A stretch of 11,415 nt of DNA from Methanoregula sp. Its GTDB lineage: Archaea > Halobacteriota > Methanomicrobia > Methanomicrobiales > Methanospirillaceae. The notes beneath the pieces were generated by a model, which had not been told where the DNA came from, did not search any database, and was given only the letters and a program-made list of their open reading frames with translations. The translations under genes and the position numbers were made by a program. Positions 1 through 6,990 of this stretch are shown here, in pieces. The stretch spans positions 981 to 12,395 of the forward strand of contig JAQTSH010000016.1 in assembly GCA_028711405.1 (NCBI GenBank), given 5' to 3'. The stretch's first letter is position 1. Each line of letters opens with the position of its first letter.

Positions 1-2
1 GG

Positions 3-266
3 ATATGGCAGAATCGATCCGCGAAGATTGAAAGATATACTTCACGGGGAAAGGAGGCATTTGAGCGGGATGAACTCCTCTATGTGTGGACTGTGCATCA
101 CCTCCAGGTACTGGGGGAGGCGGCACGGGGGATATCGAAAGAATCACAACAGCGATATAGTAAAGCACCGATATCCCCCCATGGCACAAACCCCCCGGTA
201 ACCAGATCGAAAAACCGATCAAACCCCGCACCCCAAACCCAATCTTTTTTCCCCATGCATCTCTAA
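3..266 (+). pseudogene. HepT-like (DUF86) RNase toxin, C-terminally truncated and partial at window edge
   Basis: The frame is open from the left edge, and its first 50 or so codons read like the middle of a HepT/DUF86 protein: KIERYTSRGKEAFERDELL, then a helix with VWTVHHLQVLGEAARGIS. In HepT-MntA toxin-antitoxin pairs HepT is the RNase toxin and MntA the nucleotidyltransferase antitoxin. Family members continue after this helix with a PW..I..MRN segment and the catalytic RX4-6HXY motif. Here the frame turns into low-complexity Pro/Asn/Ser sequence and stops, so the catalytic motif is absent. Another frame near 167-187 reads DIPPWHK, resembling the expected PWHK, which hints at a frameshift before the homology ends. 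The N-terminus and any MntA partner lie outside the window. A dead remnant is the best reading. Family assignment comes from remembered motifs, not a search. Confidence 0.6.
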
Positions 267-276
267 GAATTCAACT

Positions 277-891
277 ATGCCAATACACGTCCTCGCCTTC
301 GCGGGGAGCCCACGCCGGCACGGGAATTCCGAGACGCTCCTTGACTGGGTGCTTTCAGCAATGGAGGAAGACCCGGACGTAACAATCGACAAGATCGCAC
401 TCTCAGAAGCGAATATCAACCCCTGCCGGGGGTGCAATGCCTGCGAGAAGCTGAACAAGTGCGTGCAACGGGACGGCATGGACATCTACCACGACAAGAT
501 CATTGCGGCGGACTGCATCCTCATCTCCTCCCCGGTCTACTGCCTCGGGCTCTGTGCGCAGGTAAAAGCGCTCGTCGACCGGGCACAGGTCTTCCGGTCG
601 AGAAAATATGTGCTGAAACTCCCGGTCGTTCCCCCGGAACGGAAGGGAAAGCGCCTCGGAATATTTCTCGCGACCGCCGGGCAGAGCTGGGACTATGTCT
701 TTGACGCAACTGTCCCGGCGATCAAATGTTTCTATCATGTGACCGACGTCCGGAATGCGGACATCCACTACCTGATGATCAACAGTGTGGACGAGAAGGG
801 CGCGATTGACCACCACCCGACCGCACGGGTAGATGCACAGGCACTGGGGACGATGGTGATTGCTGAACTCAAGAAACGACTGGCGGCGTGA
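277..891 (+). CDS. Iron-sulfur flavoprotein (Isf-like, NADPH-dependent FMN reductase fold)
   Basis: A 204-residue flavodoxin-like protein. The N-terminus has the FMN phosphate loop (GSPRRHGNSETLL, residues 10-22), followed by a compact cysteine cluster C50-x2-C53-x2-C56-x5-C62. This matches the CX2CX2CX4-7C motif that binds a 4Fe-4S cluster in Methanosarcina Isf. Further on are the SSPVY flavin-contact loop, VKALVDRAQ, and TAGQSWD near residue 130. Family members are cytoplasmic and pass electrons between ferredoxin and FMN, or reduce O2, peroxide or quinones; the substrate here cannot be read. It is the first gene of a tandem pair, with the next ATG 3 nt after its stop, so the two are almost surely cotranscribed. 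The ATG was chosen because MPIHVLAFAGSP is the expected first strand; no clear Shine-Dalgarno sequence precedes it. Related to, but clearly diverged from, the next gene. Confidence 0.85.
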   Translation: MPIHVLAFAGSPRRHGNSETLLDWVLSAMEEDPDVTIDKIALSEANINPCRGCNACEKLNKCVQRDGMDIYHDKIIAADCILISSPVYCLGLCAQVKALVDRAQVFRSRKYVLKLPVVPPERKGKRLGIFLATAGQSWDYVFDATVPAIKCFYHVTDVRNADIHYLMINSVDEKGAIDHHPTARVDAQALGTMVIAELKKRLAA

Positions 892-894
892 GAG

Positions 895-1515
895 ATGGCA
901 GTCACCGTCCTTGGGATCTCAGGAAGTCCTCACCGGCACGGGAACACGGAGACGCTCCTCGACAGCTTCCTTGACGGAGCACGGGCAGCCGGGGCAACGG
1001 TGGAGAAGGTGGTGCTCCGCGACCTCGATTACCTGCCCTGCATGGGCTGCAACGCCTGCCATAAGACCGGTTCCTGCATCGTGCACGACGACGCAATCAC
1101 GCTCTTTGACAAGATTCTCGCCGCTGATTGCATCGCGGTCGCATCCCCAATCTACAGCATGGGCATCACGGCGGAACTGAAGGGATTGATCGACCGGGGG
1201 CAGTATCTCTGGGCACGAAAATTCATCTTAAAGACACTCTATTTTTCGAACGACCATATCAAACAGCACAAGGGACTCTTTATCTCCACCGCCGGGCTCT
1301 CGTGGGACAACGTGTTTGACGCTGCGTTCCCCGCCATCACGGCGTTCTTCAACGGTACAGGCTTTGAGTACTACGACAACATCATCGCGAACCGGATGGA
1401 CGAGCATGGCGGGATCAAGAAGCATCCCACCGCGTTGAAAGACTCGTTCGAAAAAGGGCAGACGGTGGTGCGTGTGCTGGAGAAGGGGAAGACAAAACTC
1501 GTCCAGAAGGGATAA
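895..1515 (+). CDS. Iron-sulfur flavoprotein (Isf-like), second tandem copy
   Basis: A 206-residue paralogue of the preceding gene with the same order of motifs: GSPHRHGNTETLLDS (residues 10-24), Cys cluster C49-x2-C52-x2-C55-x5-C61, SPIYSMGITAELKGLIDR, then STAGLSWDNVFDAAFPAI. All four putative 4Fe-4S ligands and the FMN loop are kept, so it should be functional. The start lies 3 nt after the upstream stop, with GTGAG just before it as a possible ribosome site inside the stop region, which favours translational coupling. Two slightly different Isf subunits could form hetero-oligomers, since Isf proteins are homo-oligomeric; that is inference. The 3' part of this gene (1283-1488) is repeated at 97% identity beyond the ATPase gene. 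It converges on that ATPase gene, whose stop lies 93 bp downstream. Confidence 0.87.
   Translation: MAVTVLGISGSPHRHGNTETLLDSFLDGARAAGATVEKVVLRDLDYLPCMGCNACHKTGSCIVHDDAITLFDKILAADCIAVASPIYSMGITAELKGLIDRGQYLWARKFILKTLYFSNDHIKQHKGLFISTAGLSWDNVFDAAFPAITAFFNGTGFEYYDNIIANRMDEHGGIKKHPTALKDSFEKGQTVVRVLEKGKTKLVQKG
1283..1488 (+). repeat. Direct repeat, left copy (3' part of flavoprotein gene 2)
   Basis: These 206 bp match 2972-3177 without gaps, with 6 mismatches by eye (about 97%), at an offset of 1689 bp. Homology stops sharply on both sides. The copy lies within an intact gene and is the presumed ancestral form. Confidence 0.9.
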
Positions 1516-1608
1516 CTGGACTGGTGCCGGGGGCGGATTTTCCACTCAATGATTCGATAATCGGAAGATTACATAACCAGGAAAGCACCCTAAAATTCTC
1601 CTGTTCGT

Positions 1609-2868
1609 TCACCAGTCTGCCGGGGCTCTCAGCCATTTCCAGAGAGGGATGTACGTGATGGTTCCCTTCATCCCAAACCATTCTCGTCGGGTCTCGCACT
1701 CATCATCCATCGTCAGGAGGAGGAGTTTTTTACAGCCGGTTTCATGCCCGGCTTTTATAAGTGCGTTTACCTCACGGCGATCTGTCTTTTCATCATGGGT
1801 GTCGATGCAGACCTGGATGAGTGCCGTTACCCTGCCATTCTGCTGGACGACAAAATCCACTTCCTCCTGCTGCGTGTTCCTCCAGTAGAAGAGATTCAGT
1901 TCCCCTCGTAGTTCCCGCTGCCGGAGCGCGACCGCCACAAGGTTCTCAAAAAGGCTGCCACGGTTCTCCGCGAACCGGAACCCTTTTGCCATCACAAACC
2001 CGTTGTCCGTGCAATAGCACTTTTTGTTCGCCGAGATCTGTTCTTTCACCTTATAGGAGAACCGAGGAACCAAAAAGAAGAGAAATGCCTCCTCAAGATA
2101 CTTGAGATACTTGGCAACCGTGCGATCGCTCCGGCACCCGGTGACCCGGGTGAGCCTGTGGATGGAGTATTCATGCGTAACATTGGAGGAGAGGTACTGC
2201 GCGAGATCGCCCAGTCCCTGCGGGGAACGCACCTGGTACCTCCGGATGATATCCTTATAGATGACCGCGTCAAAGAGCCGGGCAAGGTAATCTTTCCGGT
2301 CAATCGTGGTCATCAGCGGTTCAGGGAAACCACCTTTGACGGAATAGTCAAGAAGGAACCCGCGATACCCGGTGTCTGTGAATCTCTCCCCCTTTGTCCG
2401 AAGATACTCTTCGAATGAGAAGGGGAATATCGTGGTGACCGTGTGCCGCCCGGTGAGATGTGTTGCGAGCTCCTTATTCAACAGGTGGGCATTACTCCCG
2501 GTGATATAGAGGTTGTATCCCTGCCGGGCAAGCCGGTTCGCCAAAAGTTCCCATTTGGGGATATTCTGCACTTCATCGAGGAGCAGGGTCTTTGGTTCCC
2601 CGTACAGATCTTTAACCGCCATCAAGATGTCAGGGATCTTCTCCGGGTCAGCGAGCTGTTCGTCGTCAAAGTTGATGTACCCGAACGACCCGGTCTCCAT
2701 CAGGTGCCGGGTCACAAAAAATGATTTACCCGCCCGCCGTGGACCGATCACGATCTTGATGAGCGCACTCTTCTCACCCCCCATCACGATATCACGGGGT
2801 ATGTAGCGCTCATGTACTCGCAGATCGAGTTCCTCTTTCTGCTGAAAGACAGCATCCCTGATGGTCAT
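1609..2868 (-). CDS. AAA-type ATPase of the DUF4143 family
   Basis: A 419-residue P-loop ATPase. Walker A is GPRRAGKS (residues 42-49), Walker B is LLLDE (95-99, with VQNIPKW after it), and a sensor-like YITGSNAHLL follows at 121-130. The C-terminal half is the DUF4143 region: a winged-helix-like part near 225-265, then YWRN..QEEVDFVV at 328-341 and LIQVC at 350-354. In other DUF4143 proteins the last two resemble a PD-(D/E)xK nuclease (EVDF ... EVK). Here EVK is QVC, which I recall as common in the archaeal subgroup, so nuclease activity is doubtful. The cellular role of these ATPases is unknown; they often sit in accessory regions. The start gives a normal N-terminus (RYIPRDIV before the P-loop) and follows GAGA; the leader is short. 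It is convergent with the flavoprotein pair and bracketed by repeats of flavoprotein sequence, which suggests a moved or inserted cassette. Confidence 0.85.
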   Translation of the reverse strand: MTIRDAVFQQKEELDLRVHERYIPRDIVMGGEKSALIKIVIGPRRAGKSFFVTRHLMETGSFGYINFDDEQLADPEKIPDILMAVKDLYGEPKTLLLDEVQNIPKWELLANRLARQGYNLYITGSNAHLLNKELATHLTGRHTVTTIFPFSFEEYLRTKGERFTDTGYRGFLLDYSVKGGFPEPLMTTIDRKDYLARLFDAVIYKDIIRRYQVRSPQGLGDLAQYLSSNVTHEYSIHRLTRVTGCRSDRTVAKYLKYLEEAFLFFLVPRFSYKVKEQISANKKCYCTDNGFVMAKGFRFAENRGSLFENLVAVALRQRELRGELNLFYWRNTQQEEVDFVVQQNGRVTALIQVCIDTHDEKTDRREVNALIKAGHETGCKKLLLLTMDDECETRREWFGMKGTITYIPLWKWLRAPADW

Positions 2869-2883
2869 TCTCTGTTAGTTAGT

Positions 2884-2923
2884 ATTGTAATACAAAAAAG
2901 TAGATAAAATTTTGTATTACAAT
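2884..2923. promoter_or_regulatory. Perfect 14-bp inverted repeat at the ATPase promoter (candidate operator)
   Basis: The arms ATTGTAATACAAAA (2884-2897) and TTTTGTATTACAAT (2910-2923) are exact reverse complements separated by 12 nt. The spacer contains AT-rich sequence that reads AATTTTATCTA on the - strand, a plausible archaeal TATA box. It would start transcription roughly 10-15 nt before the ATPase ATG at 2868. Arms flanking a TATA box are typical of a dimeric repressor site, and autoregulation by the local product or an unknown regulator is possible. A transposon-type terminal repeat or a hairpin are alternatives. The repeat is seen directly; the operator role is inferred. Confidence 0.55.
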
Positions 2924-2971
2924 GTTTTAGTGCGGCGGTATCCCGGGAAATGATCCGCACACGCATCATCC

Positions 2972-3177
2972 TCTCCACCGCCGGGCTCTCGTGGGACAAC
3001 GTGTTTGACGCTGCATTCCCCGCCATCACTGCGTTCTTCAACGGTACAGGCTTTGAGTACTACGACAACATCATCGCGAACCGGATGGACGAGCATGGCG
3101 GGATCACAAAGCATCCCACCGCGTTGAAAGACTCGTTCGAAAAAGGGCAGACGGTGGTCCGGGTGCTGGAGAAGGGG
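2972..3177 (+). repeat. Direct repeat, right copy
   Basis: Matches 1283-1488 with 6 substitutions and no gaps. Together the two copies bracket the 3' flank of flavoprotein gene 2, the ATPase gene and its palindromic promoter. Confidence 0.9.
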
Positions 3178-3216
3178 GAGGTGGGAGAACAGACGGGAGT
3201 GAGACATCAGGTTTAG
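2972..3216 (+). pseudogene. 5'-truncated third copy of the iron-sulfur flavoprotein gene
   Basis: Begins abruptly at codons for STAGLSWDNVFDAAFPAI and runs to the C-terminus of the flavoprotein, lacking the FMN loop and the whole cysteine cluster, about 60% of the protein. An ATG at 2950 would give an 88-residue product, but its first residues (MIRTRIIL) do not match the family and no function is expected. Of five codons that differ from gene 2 in the shared 206 bp, four are synonymous and one changes Lys to Thr. This suggests that the copy diverged while still under selection and was truncated later. Its C-terminus after LEKG also differs. Its TAG overlaps the TAA of the convergent amidohydrolase gene by a few bases. 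Confidence 0.8.
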
Positions 3217-4481
3217 CGAATCCTGTGCCCGGTACACCTCTCCTGTTTCCAGACTGTCCCGGCGTTCATGACAAACTCCACCTTTTCCATCACGGCGATA
3301 TCACGGAACGGATCGCCCGGCACGGCAATGATATCCGCACACCGGGCAGGGGCAAGGACTCCAATGTCATCCCTCTGGAGGAGTGCTGCCGCCTCGCTCG
3401 TTGCCGCCTTTAATGCCCGTAACGGCGCGATGCCGTTTGTCACCATCTCGGAGAACTCACATGCCCCGTTGATGCGGTACGGGAGAATGCCAATGTCCGT
3501 CCCGAAGGCAATCTTCACGTCGCTTTTCGCGATCTGACGGGCATTGTCCAGGAGACAGTCCTTGTATTTTCGCATTTTCTGCCGGACGTGAGCCGGCACG
3601 TTCAGCGCATGCCAGTACGCATCGTCACCAACAAGGCGGGCTGATTTCACCGCCGCGAGCTGTGTCGGGCACAGCCACGCACCCTGTTTTTCGATGAGGG
3701 CGATGGTCTCCTGCGATGCCATGCTCGCGTGTTCGACTGATCGGACACCGGCAAGGACCGCCCGCCGGGTCGCTTCGTCGCCGATGACATGGACAGAGAC
3801 CTGCCGGTTGAAGTCCCGTGCAGTCTCGACGATGGCATCCATCTCCTCCTGGGAATACGTGACCTGGCAGGGATCGTCTCCTACCGATGAAAAACCGCCA
3901 GATGCCGCGAATTTGACCCAGTCGGCTCCCCACCGGATCTCCCTCCGGATAACTTTTCTGATCTCATCAATGCCGTCAGCAAGGCAGTTCTCCCACGCGC
4001 CGGAATCCGGGGAGAGGGAGCGGGTGGCATTCATATGCCCGCCACGGGATGAGATCATGTGACCGGAACAGATCACCCGGGGTCCGGGAATCATGCCTTG
4101 TACGGTTGCGGTCTTCAGGTCCCGTACCGTGAACCCGTGGAGATCCATATCCCCGCAGTCCCTGACGGTCGTAAACCCGTTTGAGAGGAATATAGTGAGC
4201 GCTTCAGCGCCAAGGAGTGCCTTGTAAGACGGTGAGTAACTCCAGAAACTGCCGGTCAGTTCCGGGCGGAGCGTCAGGTGGACGTGACAGTCGATCAGTC
4301 CGGGCATGACCGTGGAATCGGGGAGATCGATCACCTCCGCCCCCTGGGGGAGATCGACGTTCGTCCCAATCTCCGCAATGGTCTCCCCTTTGACGAGGAT
4401 CTCCTGTGGACCGACAGGACGGTCGGATATGCCATCCCAGAAGTTCCCGGCACGGATGACAACCGGTCTCTCGGGTCTCAT
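3213..4481 (-). CDS. Metal-dependent amidohydrolase (imidazolonepropionase/Xaa-Pro dipeptidase-like)
   Basis: A 422-residue amidohydrolase-superfamily enzyme, full length for the family. Visible metal-site motifs are HVH (H66, H68) in VMPGLIDCHVHL, K190 in WVKFAASGG (the likely carboxylated bridging Lys), H231 in VSVHVIG, H251 in SVEHAS and D329 in AFGTDIG. This order and the GARVICSG/SSRGGH-like segment (here GPRVICSGHMISSRGGH, 133-149) fit the cytoplasmic binuclear group that includes imidazolonepropionase-like and Xaa-Pro/Xaa-Arg dipeptidase enzymes. The substrate cannot be read; cleavage of a C-N bond in a cyclic amide or N-acyl amino acid/dipeptide is likely. The family-typical start VVIRAGNFWDG supports this ATG, which overlaps the stop of the upstream CMD-like gene by 1 nt (TGATG), so the two are translationally coupled. 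The 3' end touches the truncated flavoprotein copy. Confidence 0.87.
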   Translation of the reverse strand: MRPERPVVIRAGNFWDGISDRPVGPQEILVKGETIAEIGTNVDLPQGAEVIDLPDSTVMPGLIDCHVHLTLRPELTGSFWSYSPSYKALLGAEALTIFLSNGFTTVRDCGDMDLHGFTVRDLKTATVQGMIPGPRVICSGHMISSRGGHMNATRSLSPDSGAWENCLADGIDEIRKVIRREIRWGADWVKFAASGGFSSVGDDPCQVTYSQEEMDAIVETARDFNRQVSVHVIGDEATRRAVLAGVRSVEHASMASQETIALIEKQGAWLCPTQLAAVKSARLVGDDAYWHALNVPAHVRQKMRKYKDCLLDNARQIAKSDVKIAFGTDIGILPYRINGACEFSEMVTNGIAPLRALKAATSEAAALLQRDDIGVLAPARCADIIAVPGDPFRDIAVMEKVEFVMNAGTVWKQERCTGHRIR

Positions 4482-4903
4482 CAGGGATCCTTCCGGGTTT
4501 CCGGGTCTTTTGGCAATACCTCACACATCTCCCGGAGCGCCGGGGCTAACACCCGTGTCTTCCCGATCAGTGCAGCGATCAGGATGGTGTCGTAGATCTC
4601 GTCCCGGCTCGCCCCTTCTTTCGCTGCTGCCCGGATATGCACTTTCATGCAATACTCTGCTCCAACACTGGCGGCAGCGGCAAGAGAGACGAGTTCCGCT
4701 GTTTTGGGGGACAGGTACTTTGGTCGGCAGACCATCTCTTCAGCAATCGCGGTCAGGGCAAAATATTCCGGTCGTTCCCGCAGGACCGGCAGGATATACG
4801 GCATACTCCCGAACATCTCACGGGTGTCGGCGAGGATATCATCGCTCATCATGTCTGCATGAGTAAGGAAGTCGTCAAGTGCTTTTTGTGTCTCAGGTCT
4901 CAT
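4481..4903 (-). CDS. Carboxymuconolactone decarboxylase (CMD/AhpD-like) family protein
   Basis: A 140-residue all-helical protein of CMD-family size. The core is LSPKTAELVSLAAAASVGAEYCMKVHIRAA, with E70, C85 and H89. This matches the AhpD-like E...CxxCxxxH pattern except that the first Cys of CxxC is Ala (residue 82). Only one cysteine of the redox pair remains, so peroxiredoxin-type disulfide chemistry is unlikely in the standard form. The gene opens an operon with the amidohydrolase. The reading frame extends upstream to 5020, but the added 39 residues look non-family; MRPETQKALDDFL is the natural start and has GGGAG about 8 nt upstream. Role inferred only: small-molecule decarboxylation or isomerisation, or a redox partner acting on the same pathway as the amidohydrolase. 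Confidence 0.8.
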   Translation of the reverse strand: MRPETQKALDDFLTHADMMSDDILADTREMFGSMPYILPVLRERPEYFALTAIAEEMVCRPKYLSPKTAELVSLAAAASVGAEYCMKVHIRAAAKEGASRDEIYDTILIAALIGKTRVLAPALREMCEVLPKDPETRKDP

Positions 4904-4950
4904 ACTATTCTCCCTACCGGGTGAGTATATTCTATATCTGTGCGTGGGAG

Positions 4951-4960
4951 CATAAAAGCA
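4951..4960 (-). promoter_or_regulatory. Possible TATA box of the CMD-amidohydrolase operon
   Basis: Read on the - strand the sequence is TGCTTTTATG. A start site about 25 nt downstream would leave a leader of roughly 25-30 nt containing the GGGAG ribosome site before the ATG at 4903. A second AT-rich stretch (4925-4937) is closer but would exclude that ribosome site. No experimental support. Confidence 0.3.
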
Positions 4961-5133
4961 CCGCAACGCGGGTTGGTGGATAGAGGGGTGGGGGCATGCC
5001 CCACGTTCTCCGGAGGTCATGGGGGTGCATCGTGGGGGGATCGAGCCTCGAGCCGCGTTTATCTAGGGGTCGATCTAGGGAGCGCGACACCAGTCCCTAA
5101 ACCGGACGGATGCACAGCGTTAAAGTATTCCCG

Positions 5134-5144
5134 CGTCATATTCA
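5134..5144 (+). promoter_or_regulatory. Shared upstream motif CGTCATATTCA, copy 1
   Basis: Identical 11-mer to 6991-7001. It ends 111 nt before the esterase 1 ATG, against 113 nt for copy 2. Partial similarity continues after it (CGGG-GCGCCA). It is part of the duplicated promoter or leader; whether it is a TATA element (CATATT) or a regulator site is unknown. Confidence 0.4.
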
Positions 5145-5254
5145 CCAAAAGTGATCTGGTTACAGGAGGATACCCGGGGGCGCCAAGTGTCCGATCTACT
5201 GCCTCAAACCGAATCCTCCTCTTTTTACCGGATGGCACCTGATGAGTCAATCGT

Positions 5255-6779
5255 ATGCACCTGTTAAAAATATCCTATGTGGTGGCAATCTGCCTGATCC
5301 TTACCGGAGGTATCTTCCTCGCGGGATGTACACAGAAAGAACCAGCATCCGGTATCGTGAAGACCGACGCGGGATCAGTCTCAGGACTCAACGAGGACAG
5401 CCTCCAGGTGTATCTTGGCATCCCATACGCCGCTCCTCCGACCGGTGACCTGCGGTGGCGACCTCCTGCACCGGTACAACCTTGGAACGGCACCAAAGAG
5501 ACAACGCGGTTTACCTGCCTGTCCCCAGCCGGCTGCGGCGAGTCCCGGCACACCGGTGAACATGAGCGAGGACTGCCTGTACCTCAATGTCTGGACCCCG
5601 GCACAGCGTGCGGATGAAAAACTGCCAGTCATGGTCTTCTTCTATGGCGGGGCGTTCGGGAAGATAGCCGGCACGATGCCCCTGTACAACGGTACCGCCC
5701 TTGCAGAGAAAGGAGTCGTTGTTGTCACGCCCAATTACCGTGTAGGGGCGCTTGGATTTTTAGCCCATCCCCAGTTGGCACAGGAATCCCCGCATAACAG
5801 TTCAGGTAATTACGGGCTCCTCGACCAGATTGCGGCGATGCAGTGGGTCCAGCGGAACATCGGGGCGTTCGGCGGGGACCCGTCCCGGGTGACCATATTC
5901 GGGCAGTCCGCTGGAGGAGAGAGCGTCCTCATCCATCTGGTCAGCCCGAAAACGAGGGGGCTTTTCCAGCAGGCAATTTCCGAGAGCGGCACGTTCTGGA
6001 CAAACGGAGCGGAAATCGACAGTCTTAATTCAAAATCCGACGCTGATACAATCGGGGAGGGGTTTGCACAAAGCCTCGGTTACTCCGGACCGGATGCGAT
6101 TCGCCAGATGCGAAACCTGAGTTACCAGGAGATCGAGAATGCAACCCCCTGGTCGGCATCCCCATTTCAGATGGTGAACAGCAGGCATTTTGAGCCAACG
6201 ATTGACGGGTGGGTGATCCCTGATTCCCCGGATACCCTGTACCGTCTCCACCGCGAGAACCCGGTCCCGCTCATCATCGGATCCAACGCAGACGACGGGG
6301 TTACGCTCTCGGCAGGTGCGAACATGACGGTGCCGGAATACACCACATTCATCCAGAACCGGTTCGGGAAGGATGCCGGGACGGTTCTCGCACGGTATCC
6401 TGCCAATTCAAGTGCAGAAGTACAGGAACGGCTCGCGCAGATTATGACTACCTACGACTTTTTTGACGCTGCGAAGTTTGTTGCGGGATCGATGGCGGAC
6501 CTGAACCAGAGTGTGTACATGTACCGGTACTCCTATGCCCTGCCCGGGCAACCGTATGGGGCGTTCCACGGCAGTGAACTGTTCCTTTTGTTCAGGCTGC
6601 CGGTTCCACAGGATCCGGAGACGACCCGGGTCGGAGATAGAATGATCGATCTCTGGACACGATTCGCAAAGACGGGCAATCCGAATGGGGGGATGAATGT
6701 TACCTGGTCGCAGTACAACCGCTCGACCAGCCAGTATCTCGATATCAATGGTACCATGACGATGATGAGCGGGGATTAA
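5255..6779 (+). pseudogene. Type-B carboxylesterase lipoprotein, frameshifted (esterase 1)
   Basis: The first frame (5255-5512) encodes a signal peptide with lipobox FLAGC (C25) and the family start VYLGIPYAAPPTGDLRW. Homology continues from 5513 in another frame (CPQP..., MSEDCLYLNVWTP) to the stop at 6779. Compared with the downstream paralogue, CGGTTTTCACCTG has become CGGTTTACCTG, a loss of 2 nt after 5512. Restoring it gives about 508 residues, close to the 519 of copy 2. Active-site motifs are also altered: the oxyanion HGG is YGG (Tyr codon 5643), the elbow GESAG is GQSAG (Ser codon 5907), and the catalytic Glu of DEG is Asp (codon 6294). The His in FHGSEL (6567) remains. The long second frame is otherwise clean, so the break is recent or a sequencing error. 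An intact protein would be membrane-anchored and face outward. Confidence 0.83.
5371..5512 (+). repeat. Near-identical patch shared by both esterase genes, copy 1
   Basis: Aligns without gaps to 7251-7392 with 6 mismatches in 142 bp. An uninterrupted identical run of 83 bp (5390-5472) includes synonymous sites. Other parts of the genes, such as around the nucleophile elbow, are only about 80% identical by eye. Confidence 0.85.
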
Positions 6780-6782
6780 CCC

Positions 6783-6792
6783 GCACTTTTTT
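6783..6792 (+). terminator. GCACTTTTTT after esterase 1 (T-run terminator candidate)
   Basis: A T6 tract 3 nt after the stop codon, with the identical decamer after esterase 2. Archaeal termination can use short U-runs. Its conservation may simply reflect duplication. Confidence 0.35.
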
Positions 6793-6990
6793 CACGTCTG
6801 AAAGTTGGGCTCGCGGGATACACGGGTTTTTATCGGGCGGAATTGTGGGTTTTGTGCCATAAGTGAAGATCTACCCGGTACAGGTGGGGTAAGACTAGCG
6901 GAATGCCCGGTATTCTACGGGAAGGAACACCGGGCGGAGGTGACAAAAGATTGCCGGACAGGGATAAATCCAAAACAATAACAGACGGAA

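Larger units (their letters stand above)
4904..5254. other. Divergent intergenic region between CMD operon and esterase 1
   Basis: No gene is seen in these 351 bp. It must hold promoters for both directions. Visible elements are the - strand TATA-like box, a perfect GC-rich palindrome GGGGCATGCCCC at 4991-5002, a direct repeat ATCTAGGG at 5061-5068 and 5073-5080, and the motif CGTCATATTCA at 5134-5144 that recurs before esterase 2. A TTAAAGTATT stretch near 5120-5129 is a weak TATA candidate for esterase 1. Confidence 0.5.

Noticed and set aside
1228..1545. Two similar - strand frames (also 2917-3237) that look like a repeated small gene
   Set aside because: Their similarity is only the antisense of the duplicated flavoprotein segment.
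1283..3177. The ATPase and flanking repeats as an insertion sequence or LTR-type element
   Set aside because: The repeats are coding sequence of a known protein family, no transposase or target duplication is visible, and the 14-bp palindrome is internal to the bracket.
4306..4866. 186-codon + strand frame across the CMD-amidohydrolase junction
   Set aside because: Shadow of two well-supported genes on the other strand; Ser/Arg/Pro-rich without motif.
4904..5020. 39-residue upstream extension of the CMD-like protein
   Set aside because: The added residues are Pro/His/Arg-rich and unlike the family. The internal ATG at 4903 has a ribosome site and a family-typical N-terminus.
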